Assembly (NCBI GenBank): GCA_025362765.1
Contig: JANYFI010000760.1
Location: forward strand, 1-5,520
Origin: Ferruginibacter sp.
GTDB lineage: Bacteria > Bacteroidota > Bacteroidia > Chitinophagales > Chitinophagaceae
Length of the DNA stretch: 5,520 nucleotides
Reading direction: 5' to 3'
How positions within the stretch are numbered: position 1 is the first letter of the stretch; every line of letters starts with the position of its first letter. Positions 1 through 5,429 of this stretch are shown here, piece by piece. The notes under the pieces were generated by a model. That model saw only the letters and a list, made by a program, of their open reading frames with translations, did no database searches and had not been told where the DNA came from. Made by a program: the position numbers and the translations under genes.

Positions 1-47
1 TAATTTTTTGTTGATATTGCTAAATATAGACAACCCCGGCAGAACAA

Positions 48-81
48 AATACCACCGGTATTGTTAAAGCTGGTAACCAGC
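48..81. promoter_or_regulatory. Two adjacent palindromes upstream of folE, possible operator
   Basis: Two perfect inverted repeats lie in the folE leader. The first, at 48-62, has arms AATACC and GGTATT around a 3-base spacer. The second, at 69-81, is GCTGGTAACCAGC with one central base. Their centres are about 20 bases apart, roughly two helical turns, so proteins bound to both would face the same side of the DNA. Neither is followed by a T-run, so they are poor terminators. An operator role is inference; the arms could equally belong to the tail of an unseen upstream gene. The rest of 1-103 shows no recognisable coding sequence and no clear TAnnTTTG promoter box. Confidence 0.25.
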
Positions 82-103
82 AAAATTTATACAATCTGAT
101 AAA

Positions 104-700
104 ATGGCGTACAAAAAAATTGAGCAGTATGATGAAGATATCACTGCGGGACTAAAAAAAAATTACAAAGAAACGCTTGCATTGCTCGGCGAAGACGCCA
201 ACAGGGAGGGACTTGAAAAAACACCGGAACGGGTGGCTAAAGCTATGCAGTTTCTTACCCAGGGATATCAGCAGGATGCCAACGCCATATTGAATTCGGC
301 CAAATTTCATGAAGCGGTTAGTGAAATGATTATTGTAAAGGACATTGAATTGTACAGCATGTGCGAACACCATATGCTGCCGTTTTATGGAAAGGCGCAC
401 GTAGCCTACATTCCTAACGGCTGGATTACTGGCTTAAGTAAAATTGCTCGTGTAGTGGATGTGTACAGCAGAAGATTACAGGTACAGGAAAGATTAACCC
501 ACCAGATTTTAAATTCAATTAAGGAAACATTAAACCCACTTGGAGTGGCCGTAGTAATAGAAGCATCGCATTTATGTATGATGATGCGGGGCGTACAAAA
601 ACAAAATTCCGTTACTACCACTTCTGCCTTCTGGGGGGAGTTTGAAAAAAATGAAACCCGCAGTGAGTTTGTAAAACTCATCAGCGCAAAATTGCATTGA
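104..700 (+). CDS. folE: GTP cyclohydrolase I (EC 3.5.4.16)
   Basis: This cytoplasmic enzyme converts GTP to 7,8-dihydroneopterin triphosphate, the first step of tetrahydrofolate synthesis and of other pterin routes. The 198-residue protein covers the whole catalytic domain. The family block [13 protein letters not shown] is at about residues 36-48. Visible active-site residues are zinc ligands Cys87 and His90 in the CEHH motif and Cys158, the second histidine of interest His89, Ser112-Lys113 in [10 protein letters not shown], His156, and Arg162 in the MMMRGVQK block. Each sits at a constant offset of 23 from the E. coli enzyme as I remember it, which supports an intact zinc-dependent type IA enzyme. 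The N-terminus is shorter than in E. coli, which is normal. The ATG lies in an A/T-rich leader without a Shine-Dalgarno sequence. A terminator at 724-750 separates it from fabD, so it is probably its own unit or the last gene of one that starts before the window. Confidence 0.97.
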   Translation: MAYKKIEQYDEDITAGLKKNYKETLALLGEDANREGLEKTPERVAKAMQFLTQGYQQDANAILNSAKFHEAVSEMIIVKDIELYSMCEHHMLPFYGKAHVAYIPNGWITGLSKIARVVDVYSRRLQVQERLTHQILNSIKETLNPLGVAVVIEASHLCMMMRGVQKQNSVTTTSAFWGEFEKNETRSEFVKLISAKLH

Positions 701-723
701 TATTTAATAGCGTTAAAAATATT

Positions 724-750
724 AATCCCTCCTGGCGAGGGATTTTTTAT
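724..750 (+). terminator. Rho-independent terminator after folE
   Basis: A perfect 8-base-pair stem, AATCCCTC (724-731) with GAGGGATT (737-744), closes a 5-base loop. A T-rich run follows immediately (743-748, continuing TA-rich). It begins 23 bases after the folE stop and ends about 30 bases before the fabD start, so it should isolate folE transcription from fabD. Confidence 0.85.
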
Positions 751-780
751 TTTATTTGCAATTGAAACAAAAAATAACAC

Positions 781-1671
781 ATGGTACATGCATACGTATT
801 TCCCGGTCAGGGAAGCCAGTTTACCGGGATGGGTAAAAATTTGTATGACGCCAATCCGATGGCAAAAGAATTATTTGAGCAGGCCAATACAATTGCGGGC
901 TTTAGGATTTCGGATACGATGTTTATGGGATCTGAAGAGGATTTAAAGCAAACCAACGTAACACAACCGGCGGTTTTTTTACATGCCGTCATTGCATTTA
1001 AAACAATTGCTGACCCAAAACCGGATATGGTGGCAGGCCATTCTTTGGGAGAGTTTTCTGCGCTGGTGGCTAACGGTGCGTTAAGTTTTGAAGACGCTTT
1101 TAAGCTCGTTTCTATCCGTGCAAAAGCAATGCAGAAAGCCTGTGAACTGGTACCAAGTACCATGGCCGCGGTGTTGGCATTGGCTGATGAGAAGGTAGAA
1201 GAAATATGTACCACGGTACAGAGGGAAACGGGTGAAATAGTGGTACCGGCCAATTACAATTGCCCAGGCCAGTTGGTGATAAGTGGTTCAATACGGGGAG
1301 TAGAAATAGCCTGCGAAAAAATGAAAGCGGCAGGTGCAAAAAGAGCGTTGATGCTGCCTGTAGGAGGTGCATTTCATTCGCCCTTGATGTTGCCAGCCAA
1401 AGAAGAGTTAGCGGCCGCTATTGAAGCCACTACATTTAATATTCCAATATGCCCTGTTTACCAGAATATTGTTGCGAAAGCGGTTAACAATGCAGATGAA
1501 ATTAAAAAGAATTTGATTGAACAACTTACCGGTGCTGTCAGGTGGACACAAAGTGTTCAAGCCATGATTGCAGATGGTGCGTCCCATTTTACTGAGGTTG
1601 GTCCGGGTAAAGTATTGCAGGGGCTGGTATTAAAGATTAATAAAGAAATGGTGACGGATGGAGTGAATTGA
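781..1671 (+). CDS. fabD: Malonyl-CoA:acyl carrier protein transacylase (EC 2.3.1.39)
   Basis: FabD transfers malonyl from malonyl-CoA to the phosphopantetheine arm of acyl carrier protein, supplying the extender unit for type II fatty acid synthesis in the cytoplasm. The 296-residue length is normal for a stand-alone FabD. Visible motifs are the oxyanion-hole GQGSQ at residues 9-13, the nucleophile Ser88 in GHSLGEFSAL, the carboxylate-binding Arg113 in SIRAKAMQ, the NYNCPGQ block at 158-164, the catalytic partner His199 in GAFHSPLM, and TEVGPGKVLQGL near the C-terminus. The product of acetyl-CoA carboxylase, part of which (accB) is encoded 2.8 kb downstream, is its substrate. The ATG is about 30 bases beyond the folE terminator; no convincing TAnnTTTG promoter box is present (the closest, TTTATTTG at 751-758, has one mismatch and no paired TTG). 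The last few residues run into a repeat-rich gap. Confidence 0.97.
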   Translation: MVHAYVFPGQGSQFTGMGKNLYDANPMAKELFEQANTIAGFRISDTMFMGSEEDLKQTNVTQPAVFLHAVIAFKTIADPKPDMVAGHSLGEFSALVANGALSFEDAFKLVSIRAKAMQKACELVPSTMAAVLALADEKVEEICTTVQRETGEIVVPANYNCPGQLVISGSIRGVEIACEKMKAAGAKRALMLPVGGAFHSPLMLPAKEELAAAIEATTFNIPICPVYQNIVAKAVNNADEIKKNLIEQLTGAVRWTQSVQAMIADGASHFTEVGPGKVLQGLVLKINKEMVTDGVN

Positions 1672-1892
1672 TAAGGATGCAGATTTTACGGATTGAAACG
1701 GATTTGTACGGATTTTTTGCAAAGAGCTTTGGGTAAAAATGATCGCCATCTTTCAATAATTTAATTACAAAAAATTCGTGGGCAAAGATCCCCAAAGCTG
1801 TAACGTAAAAAGAGGGCGATCCGCTGCGGCGGACAAGTCGCAAGAATGATGAAAAATGTTTCATAGCCCGGACAAAAAAGTGTATAAAAAAC
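1672..1892. repeat. Repeat-rich non-coding gap after fabD
   Basis: I find no credible gene here. At 1688-1717 three head-to-tail 10-base units each begin ACGGATT (1688, 1698, 1708), preceded by a degenerate fourth unit TGCAGATTTT at 1678. Beyond them lie several inverted repeats: AGCTTTGGG (1725-1733) with CCCAAAGCT (1791-1799); nested inside it ATCTTT (1748-1753) with AAAGAT (1784-1789); GATCGCC (1741-1747) with GGCGATC (1815-1821), which crosses the first pair; and a local hairpin TCCGC/GCGGA at 1820-1833. From memory, short ACGGATT-type arrays are common between genes in Bacteroidota, so this is probably a degenerate dispersed repeat, not a control region specific to fabD. That identity is not checked. 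Confidence 0.5.
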
Positions 1893-1924
1893 AACAAAGC
1901 CTCCAGTTAATTGGAGGCTTTGTT
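1893..1924. terminator. Bidirectional terminator between fabD and mdh
   Basis: A perfect 13-base-pair inverted repeat, AACAAAGCCTCCA (1893-1905) with TGGAGGCTTTGTT (1912-1924), encloses a 6-base loop. On the plus strand the stem ends in CTTTGTTTAT; on the minus strand it is followed by a run of T (complement of the A-rich 1881-1894). It therefore suits both convergent transcripts. It lies 77 bases past the mdh stop and about 220 bases past the fabD stop, so it is better placed for mdh. The remaining bases, 1925-2001, hold only a weak long-loop pairing (1930-1939 with 1988-1997). Confidence 0.85.
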
Positions 1925-2001
1925 TATAGAACGTTGATTAAATGAATACCAGCAGATGACATGAAAAGATTCGTAAAAATCACTTCAAATCAGCGTTGCT
2001 A

Positions 2002-2931
2002 TTATAATGTGCTCAACACACTATTCATACTTCTTACAGCGGCAGCGCTTTTATTAAATGTTGCCATTTCTTCTTCATTCAATTTATAATCGACAATTTT
2101 TTCCCAGCCGGTTTTACCAAGCGTTACAGGAACGCCGATGCAAATATCTTTTAGGCCGTATTCGCCCTCCAGTTTAACGCAGCAGGTGAATATTTTTTTC
2201 TCGTCTCTTACAATAGATTTAACCATGGCTGCACAGGCAGCACCTGGTGCATACCAGGCAGAAGTACCCAACAAGCCAGTGAGTGTAGCGCCACCAACCA
2301 TTGTATCTGCAGCTACTTTTTTAAGGGTTGCTTCGTCTAAATAGTTGCTCACCGGTGTTCCCTGGTAAGTAGCCAATCTTGTTAAAGGAATCATTGTGGT
2401 ATCGCCATGTCCGCCGGCAACAAATCCCTGCAGGTCATTTGGAGAAACCCCCATAGCAGTTGATAAATAATATTTAAAGCGGGCGCTATCCAAAGTACCG
2501 CCCATACCGATGATCCTGTTTTTGGGTAAGCCGGTAGCCTGCAATGCCAGGTAAGTCATAGTATCCATTGGATTACTGATGATGATGATGATGGCATTGG
2601 GTGAATATTTCAAAATATTTTCAGCAACGCCTTTTACAATACCTGCGTTGATGCCTATCAGTTCTTCTCTCGTCATACCGGGTTTACGCGGCAGTCCTGA
2701 GGTAATAACGGCGATATCGCTGTTGGCCGTTTTAGTGTAGTCATTGGTGCTTCCAACAATTTTGGTGTCAAATCCAAGCAGGGTAGAAGTTTGCATCATA
2801 TCAATGGCCTTGCCCTCGGCTATACCCTGTTTAATGTCCAGCAAAACCAGTTCTTCACATAGTGCCAAACGGGCAATATTATCTGCGCAGGTAGCACCAA
2901 CAGCACCTGCTCCAACAACGGTAACTTTCAT
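2002..2931 (-). CDS. mdh: Malate dehydrogenase, NAD-dependent, LDH-like type (EC 1.1.1.37)
   Basis: This enzyme oxidises malate to oxaloacetate with NAD in the TCA cycle. The protein has 309 residues, the usual size. The Rossmann motif GAGAVG is at residues 7-12 and the NAD ribose-binding Asp32 ends the second strand. Substrate arginines are Arg82 and Arg88 in the mobile-loop segment RKPGMTR, and Arg151; Asn120 lies in SNPMD. The catalytic pair is Asp148 in LDSAR and His175 in GGHGD. The loop sequence RKPGMTR points to malate and not lactate as substrate. The same frame stays open to an ATG at 2982, giving 17 more residues. I prefer the start at 2931 because the GAGAVG motif then lies at its usual distance from the N-terminus, and because a promoter box (2969-2976) falls inside that extension. 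Five identical ATC codons in a row encode Ile114-118. Confidence 0.97.
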   Translation of the reverse strand: MKVTVVGAGAVGATCADNIARLALCEELVLLDIKQGIAEGKAIDMMQTSTLLGFDTKIVGSTNDYTKTANSDIAVITSGLPRKPGMTREELIGINAGIVKGVAENILKYSPNAIIIIISNPMDTMTYLALQATGLPKNRIIGMGGTLDSARFKYYLSTAMGVSPNDLQGFVAGGHGDTTMIPLTRLATYQGTPVSNYLDEATLKKVAADTMVGGATLTGLLGTSAWYAPGAACAAMVKSIVRDEKKIFTCCVKLEGEYGLKDICIGVPVTLGKTGWEKIVDYKLNEEEMATFNKSAAAVRSMNSVLSTL

Positions 2932-2968
2932 AATATATAATTTTTTAAGTAAAAAATAATTTGCGCTG

Positions 2969-2976
2969 CAAAGGTA
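2969..2976 (-). promoter_or_regulatory. Bacteroidota -7 promoter box for mdh
   Basis: Read on the minus strand the sequence is TACCTTTG, an exact match to the TAnnTTTG -7 consensus of Bacteroidota. It lies 37 bases before the ATG at 2931, giving an expected leader of about 30 A/T-rich bases. No good -33 TTG is seen at the usual spacing. Its position argues against translation starting at 2982 and for mdh having its own transcript, separate from the upstream exported-protein gene. Confidence 0.6.
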
Positions 2977-3013
2977 ACGCATTACACAATCGGGTAATAA
3001 TTGAACGTGTAAA

Positions 3014-3511
3014 TTATTTAGTAGCGTCTATAATGGCTGGTACGCCAATATTGCCCACGAAGGCTTTGGTAAGTTTGCCGTGTTGATCATATACAAAAAT
3101 AGAAGGAAAAGATCTAAGCTGAAAAATGCTGCCAAGGGCATAGTTTACATCCTGCCCCATTTTAATATTGGGCATGGCAGATAAACCATACTCATCGTAA
3201 AATTGTTTTACCATGGGGTAACTGCTGGGCGAAGCCATCAATATGCGAATGTCTTTCAACTCTGATTTGTAGGCCAGCAGTTCCTTCATTTCTTTTTGGC
3301 AATGCTCACAATCCGGACTAAAAAACATGAGGATGAAAGGGGTATTTTTTTTGAGATCTTTATTGGAAAAAACGGTGCTGTCCGGCAGGGTATAAATTGA
3401 AAAGGCAGGGATGATTTCAAATTTAGACATAGGTTTAGCAGTAGAATCTTTTTGTGCCAGCAGGGTAAAAGTATTGCAGGCAAACGCAGCAAAAAGGAAA
3501 TATTTTTTCAC
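3014..3511 (-). CDS. Exported thioredoxin-fold protein with CEHC motif (TlpA/redoxin-like)
   Basis: The protein is probably an exported thiol-disulfide oxidoreductase acting in the periplasm. A basic start (VKK), a hydrophobic stretch at residues 4-19 and the ending LLA-Q at 19-20 form a signal peptidase I signal. The thioredoxin-like domain follows. Its redox motif is Cys68-Glu-His-Cys71 in FFSPDCEHCQKEM, and the cis-proline is Pro136 in RSFPSIFVYD, followed by a HGKL turn. The Trp usually found before CxxC is absent, which is common in the AhpC/TSA-TlpA group. I chose a GTG start at 3511, giving 165 residues, because it begins exactly at the signal peptide. The open frame extends to a TTG at 3562, which would add 17 residues before the signal. 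The role (cytochrome maturation, disulfide reduction or other) cannot be fixed, and I give no gene symbol. It lies 82 bases upstream of mdh and is divergent from efp. Confidence 0.85.
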   Translation of the reverse strand: MKKYFLFAAFACNTFTLLAQKDSTAKPMSKFEIIPAFSIYTLPDSTVFSNKDLKKNTPFILMFFSPDCEHCQKEMKELLAYKSELKDIRILMASPSSYPMVKQFYDEYGLSAMPNIKMGQDVNYALGSIFQLRSFPSIFVYDQHGKLTKAFVGNIGVPAIIDATK

Positions 3512-3641
3512 GCTTAATTTTTTGTGAAGATAATTTGAAAAATGCAAAGCAGCTGTTAACAACGTTTACTACAGTTTTTGTCTTTAAAAACCAGTAAACT
3601 TAAGGAAAAGGTTTAAATTTTAGTTTTACCGTTACTATTGC

Positions 3642-3649
3642 TACTTTTG
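3642..3649 (+). promoter_or_regulatory. Bacteroidota -7 promoter box for efp
   Basis: TACTTTTG matches TAnnTTTG exactly and lies 58 bases before the efp ATG, which implies a leader of about 50 bases. There is no clear -33 TTG 17-23 bases upstream, so this rests on the -7 box and its position between the two divergent genes. Confidence 0.55.
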
Positions 3650-3707
3650 CAACCCACTTGAATAATTTTAGGTGTGCAATAATTAACAAGCAAATAAATA
3701 AATCAAC

Positions 3708-4277
3708 ATGGCAACAACAGCAGATATGCGCTCAGGCCTTATCATCAAGGTAGACGGTAGTTTATACACGGTGATAGAATTCGGTCAAAATAAAACGGCC
3801 CGTGCAGCCGCGAAAGTATGGGCAAAATTAAAAGGTGTTGATAACAGCCGTACTATTGAACTTACCTGGAACAGTGGTGAAACGATATTTCCGGTAAGGG
3901 TTGAAAAAAAGACTTACCAGTATTTGTATAAAGATGATACCGGCTATAGTTTTATGGACATAGAAACATTTGAACAAATTACCGTTCCGGAAACAATGGT
4001 GGATGCACCTCGTTTTTTGAAAGATGGCCAGGAAGTGTCGGTGTTGATTAATGGAGAAACCGACCTGCCAATGGGCGTTGAATTGCCCGATAAGATTGTG
4101 CTGTTGGTAACCTACAGCGAACCAGGTATGAGGGGGGATACTGCCACCAAAACACTGAAGCCAGCTACAGTAGAAACTGGCGCTACAGTAAATGTGCCGT
4201 TGTTTGTAAACGAAGGTGAACTGATCAGGATTAATACAAAAACCGGCGATTATGTGGAAAGGGTAAAAGAAGCATAG
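3708..4277 (+). CDS. efp: Translation elongation factor P
   Basis: EF-P binds the ribosome between the P and E sites and restores peptide-bond formation at polyproline stretches. The 189-residue length and three-domain layout are normal: a KOW-like N-terminal domain (about 1-65), a central OB domain (about 66-128) and a C-terminal OB domain (about 129-189) with the family signature in YSEPGMRGDTATKTLKPA and ETGATVNVPLFVNEGE. The tip loop that reaches the P-site tRNA is unusual. The common KPGKG(x)AF sequence is replaced, without a gap by my hand alignment, by K29-T-A-R32-A-A-A. Arg32 occupies the place of the modified lysine of E. coli (Lys34). It resembles the KSGRNAA loop of Pseudomonas EF-P, whose Arg32 is rhamnosylated by EarP. 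Whether this arginine is modified is unknown, and no modifying enzyme is encoded in the window. A terminator follows at 4296-4330. Confidence 0.97.
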   Translation: MATTADMRSGLIIKVDGSLYTVIEFGQNKTARAAAKVWAKLKGVDNSRTIELTWNSGETIFPVRVEKKTYQYLYKDDTGYSFMDIETFEQITVPETMVDAPRFLKDGQEVSVLINGETDLPMGVELPDKIVLLVTYSEPGMRGDTATKTLKPATVETGATVNVPLFVNEGELIRINTKTGDYVERVKEA

Positions 4278-4295
4278 CGCAAAAATAGTAGCATC

Positions 4296-4330
4296 AAAAG
4301 GGACTGGTTTTAAAAAACGGTCCCTTTTTA
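4296..4330 (+). terminator. Rho-independent terminator after efp
   Basis: The stem AAAAGGGACTG (4296-4306) pairs with CGGTCCCTTTT (4318-4328), 11 pairs with one T-G wobble, around an 11-base loop. It runs straight into a T-run at 4325-4329. It starts 19 bases after the efp stop and separates efp from accB. A smaller hairpin, CCCTT/AAGGG at 4387-4400 followed by four T, lies further on and may be a weak backup. Confidence 0.85.
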
Positions 4331-4410
4331 ATTACTCAATAAATGGGCAAAAAGGAAGGTTTTAGGATGTTTTTTTGCATTTTTGGCCCTTTTTAAAGGG
4401 TTTTCTGATT

Positions 4411-4459
4411 TTTATTAATTTCATAATTGCCATTATTAATAAATCATTACCTACCTTAG
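4411..4459 (+). promoter_or_regulatory. accB promoter with overlapping inverted repeat
   Basis: A TTG at 4427-4429 and TACCTTAG at 4452-4459 are spaced by 22 bases. They fit the Bacteroidota -33/-7 pattern with one mismatch in the -7 box. The implied transcript starts near 4466 and has a leader of about 30 bases. A perfect 9-base inverted repeat, TTTATTAAT (4411-4419) with ATTAATAAA (4435-4443), straddles the -33 element and could be an operator. Being all A/T in an A/T-rich gap, it could also be chance. Confidence 0.45.
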
Positions 4460-4497
4460 CCGCCCGTTTCTAATAAAAAACCATTTAACCTTTCGAT

Positions 4498-4986
4498 ATG
4501 GACATAAAGCAAATCCAGGAGCTGGTAAAGCTCATCAACAAGACAAACATTGGTGAAATTACAATTGAAGAAGAAGGCGTTAAAATAACCGTCAAACAAA
4601 AAAAAGATCCCGTTCAGCACATTATTGCAGGAGGCCAGTCAGGACAAAATTATTCCAACGCTCCTCAACAACAAATCCCAACAACCGCAGCCACACTTCC
4701 TCCGTCCATAACCGCCCCTCCAGCCGAAGTTTCAAAATCAGATAATTACATTACCATTAAAAGTCCTATGATTGGCACGTTTTACCGTCAGTCGGGACCA
4801 GCTAAACCGATTTTTGTAAACGTAGGGGATGAAGTTACACCGGGCAAAGTGGTTTGTATTATTGAAGCCATGAAGCTGTTTAACGAAATTGAAAGTGAAG
4901 TAAAAGGAAAAATTGTAAAAGTGTTGATAGAAGATTCCAGCCCGGTAGAGTATGACCAGCCGTTGTTTCTTGTAGATCCAAGTTAA
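4498..4986 (+). CDS. accB: Biotin carboxyl carrier protein of acetyl-CoA carboxylase
   Basis: AccB carries biotin between the biotin carboxylase (AccC) and the carboxyltransferase (AccA/AccD), making malonyl-CoA for fatty acid synthesis. The 162 residues divide into three parts. An N-terminal segment (about 1-38) begins with the family start MDIKQIQELVKLI. A flexible linker rich in Gln, Pro, Ala and Thr follows (about 39-80). The biotinyl domain (about 83-162) has the PMIGTFY strand and the biotin site Lys126 in EAMKLFNEIE. All expected parts are present. It has its own promoter after the efp terminator. No terminator follows the stop, which would fit read-through to accC, usually the next gene; here a broken four-helix-bundle gene with repeats comes first, and accC is not seen before the window ends. 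Confidence 0.96.
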   Translation: MDIKQIQELVKLINKTNIGEITIEEEGVKITVKQKKDPVQHIIAGGQSGQNYSNAPQQQIPTTAATLPPSITAPPAEVSKSDNYITIKSPMIGTFYRQSGPAKPIFVNVGDEVTPGKVVCIIEAMKLFNEIESEVKGKIVKVLIEDSSPVEYDQPLFLVDPS

Positions 4987-5014
4987 TTAGCTAATGTGCT
5001 GATTTGCTAATTGC
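4983..5014. repeat. 8-base-unit repeat left of the four-helix-bundle gene
   Basis: Directly after the accB stop come three 8-base units: GCTAATGT (4990-4997), GCTGATTT (4998-5005) and GCTAATTG (5006-5013). They are preceded by TTAATTAGC (4983-4991), which overlaps the accB stop codon. Related sequence in the opposite orientation closes the window at 5505-5520. I recall arrays of GCTAATGTGCTAATTT type as frequent between genes in Bacteroidota, often beside four-helix-bundle genes; that memory is unverified. Confidence 0.55.
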
Positions 5015-5067
5015 ATTTTGTAGAAGATTGAGTTACTCGTTGGCTTACTTACAATAAAATAATTGGT

Positions 5068-5429
5068 ATGCAGAAAGAGTTAATTGAAAATAATCCACTG
5101 TTGAAATTAAGTTTTGATTTTTCAGTTATGATTCTTCAATTCTGCGATTTGTTAGATCAGCAACATAAATATACAATCAGCAGGCAACTTTTCAGATCAG
5201 GCACTTCAATTGGCGCTAATTCAATGGAAGCTCAGAATGCCGAAAGTAAAGCGGATTTTGTACATAAAATAAAAATAGCTGCCAAGGAAGCAGACGAAAC
5301 TAAATATTGGCTTGCCTTATGGGGTATGTCAGCAACTACCCGAATACAACTGCAATCACGAACAAGTTAACAGAATTGCAAAAAATTATCAATGCCATTT
5401 TAGGAACGGCTAAAAGAAAAATCGCTTAA
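5068..5429 (+). pseudogene. Four-helix-bundle protein (23S rRNA intervening-sequence type), frameshifted
   Basis: The start is intact and matches the four-helix-bundle family (Pfam 23S_rRNA_IVP, TIGR02436), with SFDFSVMILQFCDLL, the signature RQLFRSGTSIGANSMEAQNAESKADF at residues about 43-68 and KEADETKYWLAL near 82. These proteins are small, all-helical and of uncertain function. After YWLALWG the open frame ends at 5370, giving 100 residues with an atypical tail. From 5325 the -1 frame instead reads YVSNYPNTTAIT, then NKLTELQKIINAIL, and stops at 5427-5429. This is the expected last helix. One missing G in the run GGGG at 5321-5324 explains the break; restoring it gives a 120-residue protein, the usual family size. 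It could be a true inactivation or a homopolymer sequencing error. The site has no standard slippery heptamer, so programmed frameshifting is unlikely. Confidence 0.85.

Noticed and set aside
1..67. C-terminal fragment of an upstream gene
   Set aside because: One frame is open to a stop at 65-67, but its translation is not recognisable and the stretch is too short to judge.
751..758. TTTATTTG as a possible -7 box for fabD
   Set aside because: One mismatch at a key position, no TTG at the right spacing, and the -33 region would lie inside the folE terminator.
1637..1897. Minus-strand open frame of 86 codons over the fabD 3' end and the following gap
   Set aside because: It overlaps the end of fabD, crosses the ACGGATT repeat and the inverted repeats, resembles no family I know, and its composition is explained by the repeats.
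1961..2089. Plus-strand 42-codon frame starting MKRFVKITSNQRCYY with a hydrophobic middle
   Set aside because: Most of it is antisense to the mdh C-terminus; the hydrophobic stretch is the complement of mdh codons, and no promoter is seen.
2578..2592. Five GAT repeats (microsatellite)
   Set aside because: They are in frame and encode Ile114-118 in a conserved hydrophobic strand of malate dehydrogenase; too short to suggest phase variation.
2982..3012. Hairpin TTACAC/GTGTAA after the thioredoxin-like gene as a terminator
   Set aside because: Only six pairs with a 19-base loop and no T-run on the minus strand; too weak to call.
5317..5327. Programmed ribosomal frameshift in the four-helix-bundle gene
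   Set aside because: No X XXY YYZ slippery site is in frame, and the family is normally encoded in one frame.
5068..5429. Accessory (Avd-like) protein of a diversity-generating retroelement
   Set aside because: The fold family is related, but there is no reverse transcriptase and no template/variable repeat pair in the window.
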